Of a DNA stretch of 21,870 bases, positions 14,007 through 21,870 are shown piece by piece. The notes under the pieces are model-generated. The model did no database searches and was not told the origin of the DNA. It worked only from the letters and a program-made list of their open reading frames with translations. Source of the stretch: Hungateiclostridiaceae bacterium UBA3934 (GTDB lineage Bacteria > Bacillota > Clostridia > Acetivibrionales > DTU013); NCBI GenBank assembly GCA_002385815.1, contig DGEE01000118.1, positions 3,736 through 25,605 on the forward strand. The letters run 5' to 3'. Within the stretch, counting starts at the first letter, position 1. Each line of letters starts with the position of its first letter. The position numbers and the translations under genes are program-made.

Positions 14007-16730
14007 ATGAAGAGGTTGGTCATTGGGATACTGGCGCATGTCGATGCCGGGAAGACAACATTGTCGGAGGGTCTGCTGTATATCAGCGGCAGGACCAGGA
14101 AGCTGGGGAGAGTGGATAAGAAGGATGCCTATCTGGACAACTACGAACTTGAGAGGGCCAGAGGGATAACCATATTTTCCAAGCAGGCGGTGTTTGAGAC
14201 CGGAGGTGTGCAAATCACATTGCTGGATACTCCCGGGCATGTGGACTTTTCCACTGAAATGGAAAGGACACTCCAGGTCCTCGACTATGCCATACTGGTC
14301 ATAAGCGGTGCAGACGGCATACAGGGACATACGAAAACCCTCTGGCATCTGCTGGACATATATCAGATACCTGTCTTTGTGTTCATCAACAAAATGGATC
14401 AGGATGGTACCGACAAGGATAAGATAATGGATGAGATCAAAAGGCAGATGAGCCACGGCTGTGTGGATTTCGGACAGAGTGGGACCCGGGATTTCACCGA
14501 GCAGGTGGCCATGTGTGATGAAGTGCTGCTTTCAGCGTACCTGGATACGGGACGTATAGATGATGCGCTGATCTGCGAGTACATCAGGAAACGCAGGATA
14601 TTCCCCTGCTTTTTTGGTGCCGCCCTGAGACTTGAGGGTATTGAGGCTTTTATGCAGGGCCTGGTCCGATACACCGTAGCGCCGCGGTATCCGGACAGAT
14701 TTGGAGCCAGAGTCTTCAAAATCAGCAGGGACGAGCAGGGGAGCCGGCTCACTCACATGAAGATCACCGGAGGAACTCTCAGGGTGAGGGATGTTGTGAA
14801 CAACGGCATCTGGGAAGAGAAGGTCAATCAGATCCGCATATATTCAGGGCAGAAATACGAAGCGATCAATGAAGCGGAGGCCGGCATGGTCTGCGCTGTA
14901 ACAGGCCTGACGCAGACTAAGCCGGGAGAAAGTCTTGGTGAGGATAAGGGCATGATAGCGCCAGTATTGGAGCCGGTCCTGTCCTATCAGATCATATTGC
15001 CGGAGGGAAGCGATCCCAGGGAGGTGCTGCCGAAGCTGCGCCAACTGGAGGAAGAAGATCCTGAGCTCCGCATCGTATGGAATGAACAGCTCAGGGAGAT
15101 CCAGGCGAAGATAATGGGCGAAGTGCAGACTGAAATACTGCAGAGTATAATCAAAGAGCGTTTCGGTATCGATGTGTCCTTCGATTCAGGCAGTATTATT
15201 TATAAAGAGACCATTGCCAATACTGTAGAAGGCGTGGGGCACTTCGAACCGCTCCGCCACTATGCAGAAGTGCACCTGCTCATGGAGCCGGGGGAACGGG
15301 GGAGCGGTCTTCAGTTCGCTGCAGACTGCAGCGACGATGTACTGGCCGGCAGCTGGAAGAATCTCATTATGACCCATCTCAGGGAAAAGGAACACAAGGG
15401 GGTCCTTACCGGATCTCCTGTCACAGATATGAAGATCACGCTGGTGTCGGGCCGTGCGCATGTCAAACACACGGCAGGCGGCGATTTCAGGGAGGCGACT
15501 TACAGGGCGGTACGGCAGGGACTTATGGAAGCGGAGTCGATATTGCTGGAGCCGTACTATTCCTTCCGGCTGGAGCTGCCGGAAAAGCTGGCAGGGCATG
15601 CTTTGGCTGATATAGACAGGATGCGGGGTACATGTACGATTTCCCGGATAGAAGACGGAACAGCATATATCGAAGGTGAAGCACCGGTCGCCACGATGAA
15701 GAACTATCAGAAGGAACTGACGGCTTACACCAGGGGACAGGGAAAGATCTTCTGCAGTCTGAAGGGATACGAGCCATGCCACAATACGGAAGAAGTAATC
15801 AGAACTATTGGCTACGATCCTGAAAGAGATGTGGAGAATCCATCCGGATCAGTGTTCTGTGCCAATGGCTCGGGATTCCTTGTCAGTTGGGACAGAGTAA
15901 AGGACTATATGCATGTGGAGAGTTATTTCAAAAGGGCGGTCGAAGAGGAGGAAACAGCAGAGGGCAAAGCACTGCAAGTACAGGAAAAATGGCTGACTGT
16001 GGAGGAGGTCGACAGGATCCTCACCAGGGCCTCTTTTGCTAATCAGGGCAAAAGACCGGTCCGGAAAAACCGGAGGAGGACCGCCGTGAAGAGCAGCGGT
16101 GCTGATTCGGGTGAGGACATGCCTGTAAACGGACCGACAGAACAGCAACCTTATACAGAGGGGATGAGCAGCAAACAGACCGGTGGGGCGGCTGAAACAG
16201 ATATTCGGGAAGAGTTTCTTCTCGTTGACGGATACAATATAATATTTGCATGGCCTGAGTTCAGGGAAATAGCTCAGGACAATATGGACGGTGCGAGGAC
16301 CAGGCTGCTGGATCTTCTCAGCAAATACCAGGGCATGCGGAAATGTAGGGTCATAGTGGTATTCGACGCATATCGCGTCCAGAGGAAAAAGGAAGACATA
16401 TTCGACTACGATAATGTACATGTAGTATTCACAAGGGGAGCACAGACAGCAGATGAGTTCATTGAGAAGTTCGTCCATGACAACCGCAGAAAACATATCA
16501 TCACTGTAGCTACATCAGATAACCTGCAGCAGATGATAATCAGGGGCTCCGGCAGTGCGGTATTGTCTGCAGACGATTTGAAGGACGAGATCGAAAAACT
16601 TGATGAAAGCATCAGCAAAGTCTTGCAGGACAAGCAGTTGACCCACAGGAATCACCTCGGCGACCGCTTGTCTGATGAAATGAAAAAAAGGATGGAGGAG
16701 GGGGCAAATAACAGTAGCTATGAAATATAA
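14007..16730 (+). CDS. TetM/EF-G-like translation GTPase fused to an NYN (YacP-like) domain
   Basis: This 907-residue protein joins a ribosome-protection-type GTPase to a C-terminal NYN domain. The GTPase motifs are HVDAGKTT (11-18), the RARGITI switch I (49-55), DTPGH (74-78) and NKMD (128-131). EF-G-like domains follow, including LLEPYYSFRLELPEKL, which resembles the TetM/EF-G domain V start. A polar linker at about 690-733 leads to FLLVDGYNIIFAWPEF near 735 and VVFDAYRV, typical of YacP/Rae1-like NYN RNases. ATG 14007 is chosen for the AAGGA site and because family homology starts there. An upstream ATG or GTG in frame would add up to 38 unrelated residues. The GTPase part probably acts on stalled or drug-bound ribosomes; tetracycline resistance is not shown. 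It overlaps the next gene by 11 bases. Confidence 0.9.
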   Translation: MKRLVIGILAHVDAGKTTLSEGLLYISGRTRKLGRVDKKDAYLDNYELERARGITIFSKQAVFETGGVQITLLDTPGHVDFSTEMERTLQVLDYAILVISGADGIQGHTKTLWHLLDIYQIPVFVFINKMDQDGTDKDKIMDEIKRQMSHGCVDFGQSGTRDFTEQVAMCDEVLLSAYLDTGRIDDALICEYIRKRRIFPCFFGAALRLEGIEAFMQGLVRYTVAPRYPDRFGARVFKISRDEQGSRLTHMKITGGTLRVRDVVNNGIWEEKVNQIRIYSGQKYEAINEAEAGMVCAVTGLTQTKPGESLGEDKGMIAPVLEPVLSYQIILPEGSDPREVLPKLRQLEEEDPELRIVWNEQLREIQAKIMGEVQTEILQSIIKERFGIDVSFDSGSIIYKETIANTVEGVGHFEPLRHYAEVHLLMEPGERGSGLQFAADCSDDVLAGSWKNLIMTHLREKEHKGVLTGSPVTDMKITLVSGRAHVKHTAGGDFREATYRAVRQGLMEAESILLEPYYSFRLELPEKLAGHALADIDRMRGTCTISRIEDGTAYIEGEAPVATMKNYQKELTAYTRGQGKIFCSLKGYEPCHNTEEVIRTIGYDPERDVENPSGSVFCANGSGFLVSWDRVKDYMHVESYFKRAVEEEETAEGKALQVQEKWLTVEEVDRILTRASFANQGKRPVRKNRRRTAVKSSGADSGEDMPVNGPTEQQPYTEGMSSKQTGGAAETDIREEFLLVDGYNIIFAWPEFREIAQDNMDGARTRLLDLLSKYQGMRKCRVIVVFDAYRVQRKKEDIFDYDNVHVVFTRGAQTADEFIEKFVHDNRRKHIITVATSDNLQQMIIRGSGSAVLSADDLKDEIEKLDESISKVLQDKQLTHRNHLGDRLSDEMKKRMEEGANNSSYEI

Positions 16731-17553
16731 GCTGATCACTTTGGATATTGACGGGACATTGATAAACAGCCGGGGGATCATAACAGACGCGACGGCCGAG
16801 GCGATAAGAAGGTGTCGGGATGCGGGTGTCATGGTCACCATAAGCACGGGGAGGCCTGTCCAGGGAGTAAGGAGTTTTATCGAAGAGCTTGGACTTGATG
16901 CGCCGATCATCACGTATAATGGAGCCATGATCGTAGATGCAGCAACGGGCAGGGTGCTGTTTGAACGGAAGCTGTCTGCCCGGGATGCTGAGCAGGTCCT
17001 CAGACTTGGCATGGAAATGGGGACCACTATCATAGCCTGGTCCAATAATGAGCTTTATGTAAATGAGATCAATGATCATGTGAACACCTACAGGAAAATG
17101 TCGGGTAATGAGCCCATCGTTTTTTCCGATATCGGCCATATGCCTGACCAGGGAATTACGAAAATAATATGGATCGACACGATTTCCCGAATAGAAGGCT
17201 TTAAAGAGGGTATAAAAGATATAGTAAATGACAGTGTGACTTTTTGCACATCCCAGCCGCATTATCTCGAGTTTTTCAACAGCAGCGTATCCAAAGCTGT
17301 TGCGCTGGAATACATAGGCAGGCTGTGCGGCATCAGCAGGGAAGAAATGATTGCCATCGGCGATGGATTCAATGACCTGTCGATGATAGAGTATGCAGGG
17401 CTTGGTGTTGCCATGGGGAATGCTGCCGACGGAGTAAAGGAGAAGGCCGATTATGTGACGGCTTCCAATGATGATGACGGCATAGCTGAAGTCATATATA
17501 AGTTCATAATGCCAGGTGATACTTCTCAACCATATAGGAACACCTCGTGCTGA
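16720..17553 (+). CDS. Cof-type HAD-superfamily phosphatase
   Basis: This 277-residue soluble enzyme belongs to the Cof/YidA group (HAD subclass IIB), which dephosphorylates sugar phosphates and other small metabolites. The catalytic motifs are LDIDGTL (nucleophile Asp9, acid/base Asp11), TISTGRP (motif II, Thr/Ser near 42), Lys192 in SSVSKAVAL, and GDGFND (214-219) for Mg2+. The cap domain lies between about residues 85 and 185. Its ATG overlaps the end of the TetM-like gene, so the two are co-transcribed; the nearest GGAGG is rather far upstream (about 15 bases), which suggests coupling. The actual substrate cannot be told from sequence. Confidence 0.92.
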   Translation: MKYKLITLDIDGTLINSRGIITDATAEAIRRCRDAGVMVTISTGRPVQGVRSFIEELGLDAPIITYNGAMIVDAATGRVLFERKLSARDAEQVLRLGMEMGTTIIAWSNNELYVNEINDHVNTYRKMSGNEPIVFSDIGHMPDQGITKIIWIDTISRIEGFKEGIKDIVNDSVTFCTSQPHYLEFFNSSVSKAVALEYIGRLCGISREEMIAIGDGFNDLSMIEYAGLGVAMGNAADGVKEKADYVTASNDDDGIAEVIYKFIMPGDTSQPYRNTSC

Positions 17554-17603
17554 GGAGTGCAGCCATATTTTAAATGAGACAACAATATACAAGGAGGATA
17601 GAT

Positions 17604-18782
17604 ATGGATAACTTTACATTTTACAGTCCAACTTATTTTGTTTTTGGTAAGGATCAGGAGAATGATACCGGAAAGTATGTGAAACGGTTCGGTGGGACCA
17701 GAGTGCTCATTCATTACGGGGGAGGTTCGGCTGCCCGGTCAGGTCTTCTCGACAGGGTAAAAGCATCCCTCGAGAGAGAAGGCATAAGCTACACAGAGTT
17801 GGGCGGCGTGGTGCCCAATCCCAGGAGCGGACTTGTCTACAAGGGGATCGATCTGTGCAGGAAAGAAAAGGTGGATTTCATCCTGGCTGTCGGCGGTGGC
17901 AGTGTTATCGACTCTGCCAAGGCGATAGCAGCAGGAGTGCCTTATGATGGTGATTTCTGGGATTTCTACAAGGGCAAGCCTGTTACTGAAGCATTGCCCG
18001 TGGGAACTGTACTTACGATTTCAGCTGCAGGCAGCGAGGGTTCGTCGAATTCCGTCATAACACATGAAGATGGTATGTACAAGCGCGGAGCAGGCGGAGA
18101 TGCCATGAGGCCCGTGTTTTCGATCCTGAATCCGGCTTTGACCCAGACTTTGCCGCCCTATCAGATAGCATGCGGCATCACAGACATGATGGCGCATCTG
18201 TTTGAACGCTATTTCACAAGGACCAGTGATGTCGAGGTCACGGACAGGATGATCGAAGGGCTGCTGCTGGCCATAATCAATGAAGCACCCAAGGTCGTGA
18301 AGGATCCGGCTGACTATCAGGCTCAGGCCAATATAATGTGGGCAGGGATGATGGCTCACAACAATTCATGCGGCGTAGGAAGGTCACAGGACTGGGCAAG
18401 CCATGCCATGGAGCATGAGCTGTCCGCACTTTATGATGTGGCGCATGGAGCAGGTCTTGCAGTGGTGTTCCCGGCATGGATGACATACATGCTGGACCGT
18501 GGCGGAGTCAACAGACTGGCTCAGCTGGCAGTCCGTGTATGGGGATGCCAGATGGATTTTGAAAATCCTGTGAACACCGCCAAAGCAGGCATAGAAAAGC
18601 TGAAGCAGTTCCTGAAATCCATCGGCATGCCGATAAATTTCTCAGAGCTTGGTGCGAAAGAAGAGGATATAGAAGAGATGGCACACAAAGCGTGCTATGG
18701 CGATGGCGGAGACGGGACCATAGGTGGCTTTGTCAAGCTGAATAAGGAAGATGTGATAAACATCTACCGACTGATGCTTTGA
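17604..18782 (+). CDS. Iron-dependent alcohol dehydrogenase, YqhD type
   Basis: This 392-residue cytoplasmic enzyme is a group III (iron-type) alcohol dehydrogenase that reduces aldehydes with NAD(P)H. The nucleotide-binding GGGSVIDSAKAIAAG starts at residue 97. The metal ligands fall at Asp194, His198, His267 and His281 (GITDMMAHLFERY and SHAMEHELS...VAHGAGLA), the same spacing as in E. coli YqhD. ATG 17604 has AAGGAGG six bases upstream; an earlier in-frame ATG at 17574 has no such site. It follows the HAD gene after 50 bases containing only a weak hairpin, and a strong terminator ends the transcript. It may serve aldehyde detoxification or alcohol formation in fermentation. Metal and cofactor preference are inferred from the family. 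Confidence 0.93.
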   Translation: MDNFTFYSPTYFVFGKDQENDTGKYVKRFGGTRVLIHYGGGSAARSGLLDRVKASLEREGISYTELGGVVPNPRSGLVYKGIDLCRKEKVDFILAVGGGSVIDSAKAIAAGVPYDGDFWDFYKGKPVTEALPVGTVLTISAAGSEGSSNSVITHEDGMYKRGAGGDAMRPVFSILNPALTQTLPPYQIACGITDMMAHLFERYFTRTSDVEVTDRMIEGLLLAIINEAPKVVKDPADYQAQANIMWAGMMAHNNSCGVGRSQDWASHAMEHELSALYDVAHGAGLAVVFPAWMTYMLDRGGVNRLAQLAVRVWGCQMDFENPVNTAKAGIEKLKQFLKSIGMPINFSELGAKEEDIEEMAHKACYGDGGDGTIGGFVKLNKEDVINIYRLML

Positions 18783-18801
18783 GTAAATCATAGCAAATGG
18801 T

Positions 18802-18842
18802 AAAAAAAAGTGGCTCGGCTGCTTTGGCAGTCCGAGCCTTTT
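18802..18842. terminator. Strong bidirectional intrinsic terminator
   Basis: GGCTCGG-CTGC (18812-18822) pairs with GCAG-T-CCGAGCC (18827-18838) around a TTTG loop, giving 11 pairs with one bulged T. TTTT (18839-18842) follows on the plus strand. Eight A (18802-18809) precede it and become a U-tract on the minus strand. It would end both the alcohol dehydrogenase transcript and the ABC transporter transcript. Confidence 0.9.
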
Positions 18843-18890
18843 CCATTGTACCCTGTGCGTTTTGAAACACACAGCATAGGTGAAACATTA

Positions 18891-19658
18891 TCAGAAGGGA
18901 TCCACGTATTTGGCTGCACGTTCTGCGATGATCTCATCCGCACCGGAAGCACGCCACTCAGCTATGAATGCATCCCATATGGCGTCAAACTGTCCTTCCG
19001 GAGCTCTGACAGCGTTGCAGGTACCTTCTTCACCCTTGGCTTTCAGGTCTTCAGTGTAAGGACCAGCTACAGACAGTGTGACTGGCACCACCAGACCGGC
19101 TTCGGCGTCGTTCAGGGAGCATCTTATGGCTTGCACGATGTACTCAGGGTCGCAGGTATAGCCATTGGCGATGGCTTTGGCTGTGGTTTCCTCGTCGCCG
19201 AGCCAGATACCGTTCATGGAGATGGTGTAGTCGATGTTGTTCACAGAGTTCTGGATCGTCGGACCGTCTGCGGGTATTGTTGCCGGCAAGCCATTGACTA
19301 TCTTATGGTTCTTGCCTTCTTCACCAAACTGGAGGAAGCGGTACACTTCAGGTTTTGCCAGCCAGTTGATGTAGCGGACAGCTGCTTCAGGCACTTTGCT
19401 GGCTGCAGGGATGAACACATAGACATATGAATCCAGTGTGAAATCCACCGGCCAGAACGAGACCCTGTTGTTTACAAGAGCATTTGGAGAACTCAGTGAG
19501 CGCGATATTATGTTTACGAATGGAGCCAGATAGATCAGTATGAGGAAAACGCAGATCGCCACGACCACGTAATCGCCGGCTCTCGAAGATTTGGTGTGTA
19601 TCTTACCGTCTTTTTCCAGCATTATTTCTGACAGGGGTGAAGTCTGAATACTGTTCAT
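18891..19658 (-). CDS. Chimeric ORF: LplC-like permease N-terminus joined to sugar-binding protein C-terminus
   Basis: This 255-residue frame is made of two unrelated halves. Residues 1 to about 80 are the start of an LplC-like (CUT1) permease: a cytoplasmic leader, one helix (about 29-52, AICVFLILIYLAPFVNII), SRSLSSPNALVNNRVSFWP and DFTLDSYVYVF. Residues from about 82 (IPAASKVPEAAVRYINWLAKPEVYRFLQFGEEG) to the end are the C-terminal part of an extracellular solute-binding protein. The permease thus lacks five helices and its EAA loop, and the binding protein lacks its lipoprotein signal and front lobe. The frame stays open across the join near 19407-19435. The ATG has AAAGGAGGT upstream, 13 bases after the lplB-like gene. 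An internal deletion of about 2 kb, or an assembly collapse, is the likeliest explanation. A working product is doubtful. Confidence 0.85.
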   Translation of the reverse strand: MNSIQTSPLSEIMLEKDGKIHTKSSRAGDYVVVAICVFLILIYLAPFVNIISRSLSSPNALVNNRVSFWPVDFTLDSYVYVFIPAASKVPEAAVRYINWLAKPEVYRFLQFGEEGKNHKIVNGLPATIPADGPTIQNSVNNIDYTISMNGIWLGDEETTAKAIANGYTCDPEYIVQAIRCSLNDAEAGLVVPVTLSVAGPYTEDLKAKGEEGTCNAVRAPEGQFDAIWDAFIAEWRASGADEIIAERAAKYVDPF

Positions 19659-19671
19659 CGATGTACCTCCT

Positions 19672-20616
19672 TTACCATATACCGCGTTCGCCGAATCTTT
19701 TCGCAAGCGCATTGGCTGTCAGCAGGAATACGACACAGACAACCGACTGGAACAACCCGACTGCGGCGGTAAGTGAGAATTGCAGGCCCCTGATACCGAC
19801 GCGGTATACATAGGTGCTTATGACATCAGCGACATTCATGACAGATGTGTTCTGCAGGGCATATGGGCGGTCAAATTCTATGCCGAGGATGCGTCCCATG
19901 TTCATTATGAGCAGAACGATTATTGTAGAACGTATTCCCGGCAGTGTGACATGCCATATTTTGCGGAACCTTCCGGCACCGTCTATTTCAGCAGCTTCGT
20001 ACAGCTCTGTGTTGATACCTGCGATGGCTGCCAGATAAATGATGGCATTCCACCCGACTTCCTTCCAGAGCCCCAGTATCACATAGGTAAATACCCAGAG
20101 CTTTTCATCACCGAGGAATTCGACGGGGCCTACGCCATACCTTGCGAGAAAGGTGTTGATAACTCCTGAGCTGGGTGCCAGCAGCTGGAAAGCCATACCG
20201 CTGATTATGATCCATGAAAGGAAGTGAGGAAGATATACTACGGTTTGCGTTATGCGTTTGAAGCGTATGAAAACGATCTCATTGATCAGGATAGCCAGTA
20301 TGATCGGTGCAGGGAATCCTACGAGCAGATCGAGAAAGTTCAGCATTATCGTATTTCTCAGCGAGTTCCAGAAATCCTTCGATGCAAACGCCTTCTCAAA
20401 CCACTTGAAACCAGCCCAGTCGGACTCCCATACGCCCTTGAACATATTGTAGTCTTTGAAAGCCATAACAATGTTTGTCATGGGGAGATACCGGAAAATC
20501 ACAAAAAATGCGATCGGAAGGATCAGCATAAGATAAAGTGTCCAGGTGCGGCGAAGATAGTTGCGGAACTTCGAAACATTCTGCGGAGCTTCCTGTATTG
20601 CGGAATTACTGCTCAA
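19672..20616 (-). CDS. LplB-like sugar ABC transporter permease
   Basis: This 314-residue inner-membrane permease belongs to the LplB branch of CUT1 carbohydrate importers. Six helices are visible, starting at about residues 27-45 (LYLMLILPIAFFVIF). The ATPase-contacting EAA loop is at about 207-227 (EAAEIDGAGRFRKIWHVTLP). The start is TTG 20616, supported by AAGGAGGG seven bases upstream; the next in-frame ATG would remove the first helix. No ATPase gene is present in the window, as is common for this family, where a shared MsmX-type ATPase serves several permeases. Its partner permease downstream is truncated into a chimera, so the importer may be non-functional. The substrate is probably an oligosaccharide. 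Confidence 0.92.
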   Translation of the reverse strand: MSSNSAIQEAPQNVSKFRNYLRRTWTLYLMLILPIAFFVIFRYLPMTNIVMAFKDYNMFKGVWESDWAGFKWFEKAFASKDFWNSLRNTIMLNFLDLLVGFPAPIILAILINEIVFIRFKRITQTVVYLPHFLSWIIISGMAFQLLAPSSGVINTFLARYGVGPVEFLGDEKLWVFTYVILGLWKEVGWNAIIYLAAIAGINTELYEAAEIDGAGRFRKIWHVTLPGIRSTIIVLLIMNMGRILGIEFDRPYALQNTSVMNVADVISTYVYRVGIRGLQFSLTAAVGLFQSVVCVVFLLTANALAKRFGERGIW

Positions 20617-20666
20617 GGCAATTCCCTCCTTTTGGTGTTTTAACTATACATAACCTGTATACTCAT

Positions 20667-20689
20667 ACATCAGATAATCAGACTGATGT
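20667..20689. repeat. Inverted repeat, candidate operator upstream of the lplB-like gene
   Basis: Seven-base arms ACATCAG and CTGATGT are separated by nine bases. The position suggests control of the transporter promoter. AraC-family proteins more often use direct repeats, so binding by the adjacent regulator is only a guess. Confidence 0.4.
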
Positions 20690-20903
20690 TAAAAAAATCT
20701 TCGCTCCAGTCAGATATAGTCGCTGTGCCGCAAGAAGTAAATATATCCAATAATTACTTATTATGTATTTTCGTTTGGTAAATTTATATAAAAATCAAGC
20801 AAAAAATAATGCATAATCACAATCTGACATACATTAGTTTAACAAAACAATAGGTTCAAACAATTGAGAAAGCCAACAAAATTTGTAAAAATCATGGGTA
20901 CAT

Positions 20904-20932
20904 TTGTACTTTTATTTATCAGGTGATATAAT
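20904..20932 (+). promoter_or_regulatory. Promoter of the AraC-family regulator
   Basis: TTGTAC (20904-20909) and an extended TGA-TATAAT (-10 at 20927-20932) are spaced by 17 bases. The start of transcription would fall near 20939, leaving a leader of about 14 bases that contains the AAGGTGAT ribosome binding site before ATG 20953. Confidence 0.65.
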
Positions 20933-20952
20933 TGGACCGAAGGTGATGGAAA

Positions 20953-21786
20953 ATGACCGAAAAGGAATTCAACAGCATAGTGGTCGATGTTGAATACTAT
21001 AACCACAGGATATGTACTCCGTCGTGGATAATAGAAGAGCGACTCAACAGTTTTGTAGACCTGACCTATGTTGTTGCGGGGAAAGCGGAGTATACCATAG
21101 ACGGTGTTTGCCATACCGTACGCTCCGGAGACCTGATCTGTGTCCAGAAGGGCTGCCGGGAGTCAGCGGTTGCAGTCCCTGACGACCTGATGGATTGCTA
21201 CAGTGTAAATGGTCATATTTTTGACATCACCGGCAGGGAAATGAAGCTTCCTTTCAAGACAGTGTCACATATCGGCATAAGGCAGGATATCATTGCCCTT
21301 TACCAGGAGTTGAATGCAGCCTGGCTTGTGCGCGATCCCGGCTATATGACCAAGGCAAGAGCGATCTTCATGCTGATACTCCAGCGGTATTACCAGCTGA
21401 TTTGTCACAGTGATTACCAGAGAAACTATGACAAGCGCATAAAAAAGGTGCTGCAGCATGTTATAGATCATTACTTTGAACCTCTTACCGTAACTGAAAT
21501 GGCTCAGATGGTCAATCTCAGTCCTCTCTATTTCGGAAATTTCTTCAAACAGGAAACCGGTCAGACATTCAGGCAGTATCTGACGCTGATAAGGCTCAAC
21601 CAGGCAGAAAGCATGCTGAACAGCGGTATGTATAAAGTTAAGGAAGTCGCGGTGGAATGCGGATTTTCCGATATATATTACTTCAGCAAGGTGTTCAAGG
21701 AGCATTTTGGAGTTAATCCGTCTGAAGTCCTCAAATCCTCAAAGCCCCGTCTGCGGAGAAGTGCTGTACCTGAATCAGATGCCTGA
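20953..21786 (+). CDS. AraC-family transcriptional regulator
   Basis: This 277-residue regulator has an N-terminal cupin-like sensing domain (about 1-100, with VVAGKAEYTIDGVCHTVRSG) and a C-terminal double helix-turn-helix. Helix-turn-helix 1 lies at about 178-200 (LTVTEMAQMVNLSPLYFGNFF) and helix-turn-helix 2 at about 229-255, with the family signature VAVECGFSDIYYFSKVFKEHFGVNPSE. Such proteins usually bind a sugar or other small ligand and activate a neighbouring transporter or glycosidase operon. It lies divergent from the LplB-type transporter, which is its likely target. AAGGTGATGG precedes the ATG. The ligand cannot be told. About 17 basic and polar residues after the domain form a short tail. 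Confidence 0.92.
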   Translation: MTEKEFNSIVVDVEYYNHRICTPSWIIEERLNSFVDLTYVVAGKAEYTIDGVCHTVRSGDLICVQKGCRESAVAVPDDLMDCYSVNGHIFDITGREMKLPFKTVSHIGIRQDIIALYQELNAAWLVRDPGYMTKARAIFMLILQRYYQLICHSDYQRNYDKRIKKVLQHVIDHYFEPLTVTEMAQMVNLSPLYFGNFFKQETGQTFRQYLTLIRLNQAESMLNSGMYKVKEVAVECGFSDIYYFSKVFKEHFGVNPSEVLKSSKPRLRRSAVPESDA

Positions 21787-21870
21787 AATCCCCACACCGG
21801 CAGGTACTTCTGATGAAATGCCGGCATTCGCCACCCCGGAGGAATGCCCGCTAAAGCAGGTACTCGGGGC
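21787..21870. other. Window end, no supported gene
   Basis: The last 84 bases hold a CCGGCA/TGCCGG inverted repeat with a 16-base loop and a nine-base direct repeat GCAGGTACT (21800 and 21856). No T-run follows the inverted repeat, so a terminator is not supported. No start with a ribosome binding site is visible. Confidence 0.3.

Larger units (their letters stand above)
20617..20952. other. AT-rich divergent control region between transporter and AraC regulator
   Basis: These 336 bases hold no gene. Near the lplB-like gene is an inverted repeat ACATCAG-9-CTGATGT (20667-20689), 51 bases upstream of its TTG start and about where its -35 region should lie. A further repeat AAGTAA-13-TTACTT lies at about 20733-20757. 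Next to the regulator lies its promoter. The middle is strongly AT-rich, as in many transporter control regions. I found no clear catabolite repression (cre) site. Confidence 0.45.

Noticed and set aside
14007..16730. Acquired tetracycline-resistance gene on a Tn916-like element
   Set aside because: No integrase, excisionase or conjugation genes are nearby. Codon use looks like the neighbours, and the NYN fusion is not found in tet(M) of mobile elements.
16612..17592. 326-residue open frame on the minus strand opposite the HAD gene
   Set aside because: It is antisense to a clearly recognised Cof phosphatase and shows no domain or ribosome binding site of its own.
17554..17603. Terminator between the HAD phosphatase and alcohol dehydrogenase genes
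   Set aside because: Only a four-pair CCTC/GAGG hairpin without a proper T-run is visible.
18810..19430. 206-residue open frame on the plus strand opposite the chimera
   Set aside because: It begins inside the terminator, lacks a ribosome binding site, and mirrors the coding pattern of the minus-strand gene.
1..21870. CRISPR array, tRNA, rRNA, transposase or attachment site
   Set aside because: No regularly spaced repeats, cloverleaf-like sequence or mobile-element gene was seen on either strand.

Overview
The window reads as chromosome from a Gram-positive anaerobe of the class Clostridia. This is inferred from strong Shine-Dalgarno sites of the AGGAGG type, several TTG and GTG starts, frequent ATA (Ile) and AGG (Arg) codons, a c-di-AMP (ydaO/yuaA) riboswitch, a TetM-like GTPase fused to a YacP-type NYN domain, and a lipoprotein-dependent sugar ABC system of the LplB/LplC type beside an AraC regulator. 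The species cannot be named. No tRNA, rRNA, CRISPR array, transposase or phage gene was seen.

Layout. (1) 27-398, minus: a small protein made only of two CBS domains. (2) 493-10005, plus: a strong promoter, a ydaO-type c-di-AMP riboswitch and an intrinsic terminator, then an operon for a stand-alone Mrp-type cation/proton antiporter. The gene order is E-F-G-A(C-terminal part 1)-A(C-terminal part 2)-B-C-D plus two more large NuoL/NuoM-like subunits. This is the order of the membrane arm of archaeal MBH hydrogenase and differs from the classic mrpABCDEFG order. The operon ends with the magnesium channel gene mgtE. (3) 13638-10013, minus: a two-gene operon for an MMPL/RND exporter and a secreted, coiled-coil, heptad-repeat partner. 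It converges on mgtE with 7 bp between them. (4) 14007-18782, plus: a TetM/EF-G-like translation GTPase with a C-terminal NYN nuclease-like domain, a Cof-type HAD phosphatase, and a YqhD-type iron-dependent alcohol dehydrogenase, ending in a strong bidirectional terminator. (5) 20616-18891, minus: an LplB-like permease followed by an in-frame chimera of the N-terminus of an LplC-like permease and the C-terminus of an extracellular sugar-binding protein. (6) 20953-21786, plus: a divergent AraC-family regulator with its own extended -10 promoter. The last 84 bases hold no gene that can be supported.

How the parts fit. Region 2 looks like an ion-homeostasis unit. The riboswitch would tie production of a cation/H+ antiporter and an Mg2+ channel to c-di-AMP, the nucleotide that reports K+ and osmotic state in Firmicutes. 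The divergent CBS-only protein could be a nucleotide-binding partner, but that is a guess. Region 5 looks like a carbohydrate importer damaged by an internal deletion, or a collapsed assembly, since it lacks most of one permease and the front of the binding protein. The points most worth a second look are the riboswitch with its long structured leader, the MBH-like antiporter order, the permease/binding-protein chimera, the TetM-NYN fusion, and a 54-nt extended hairpin in the divergent gap before the TetM-like gene.
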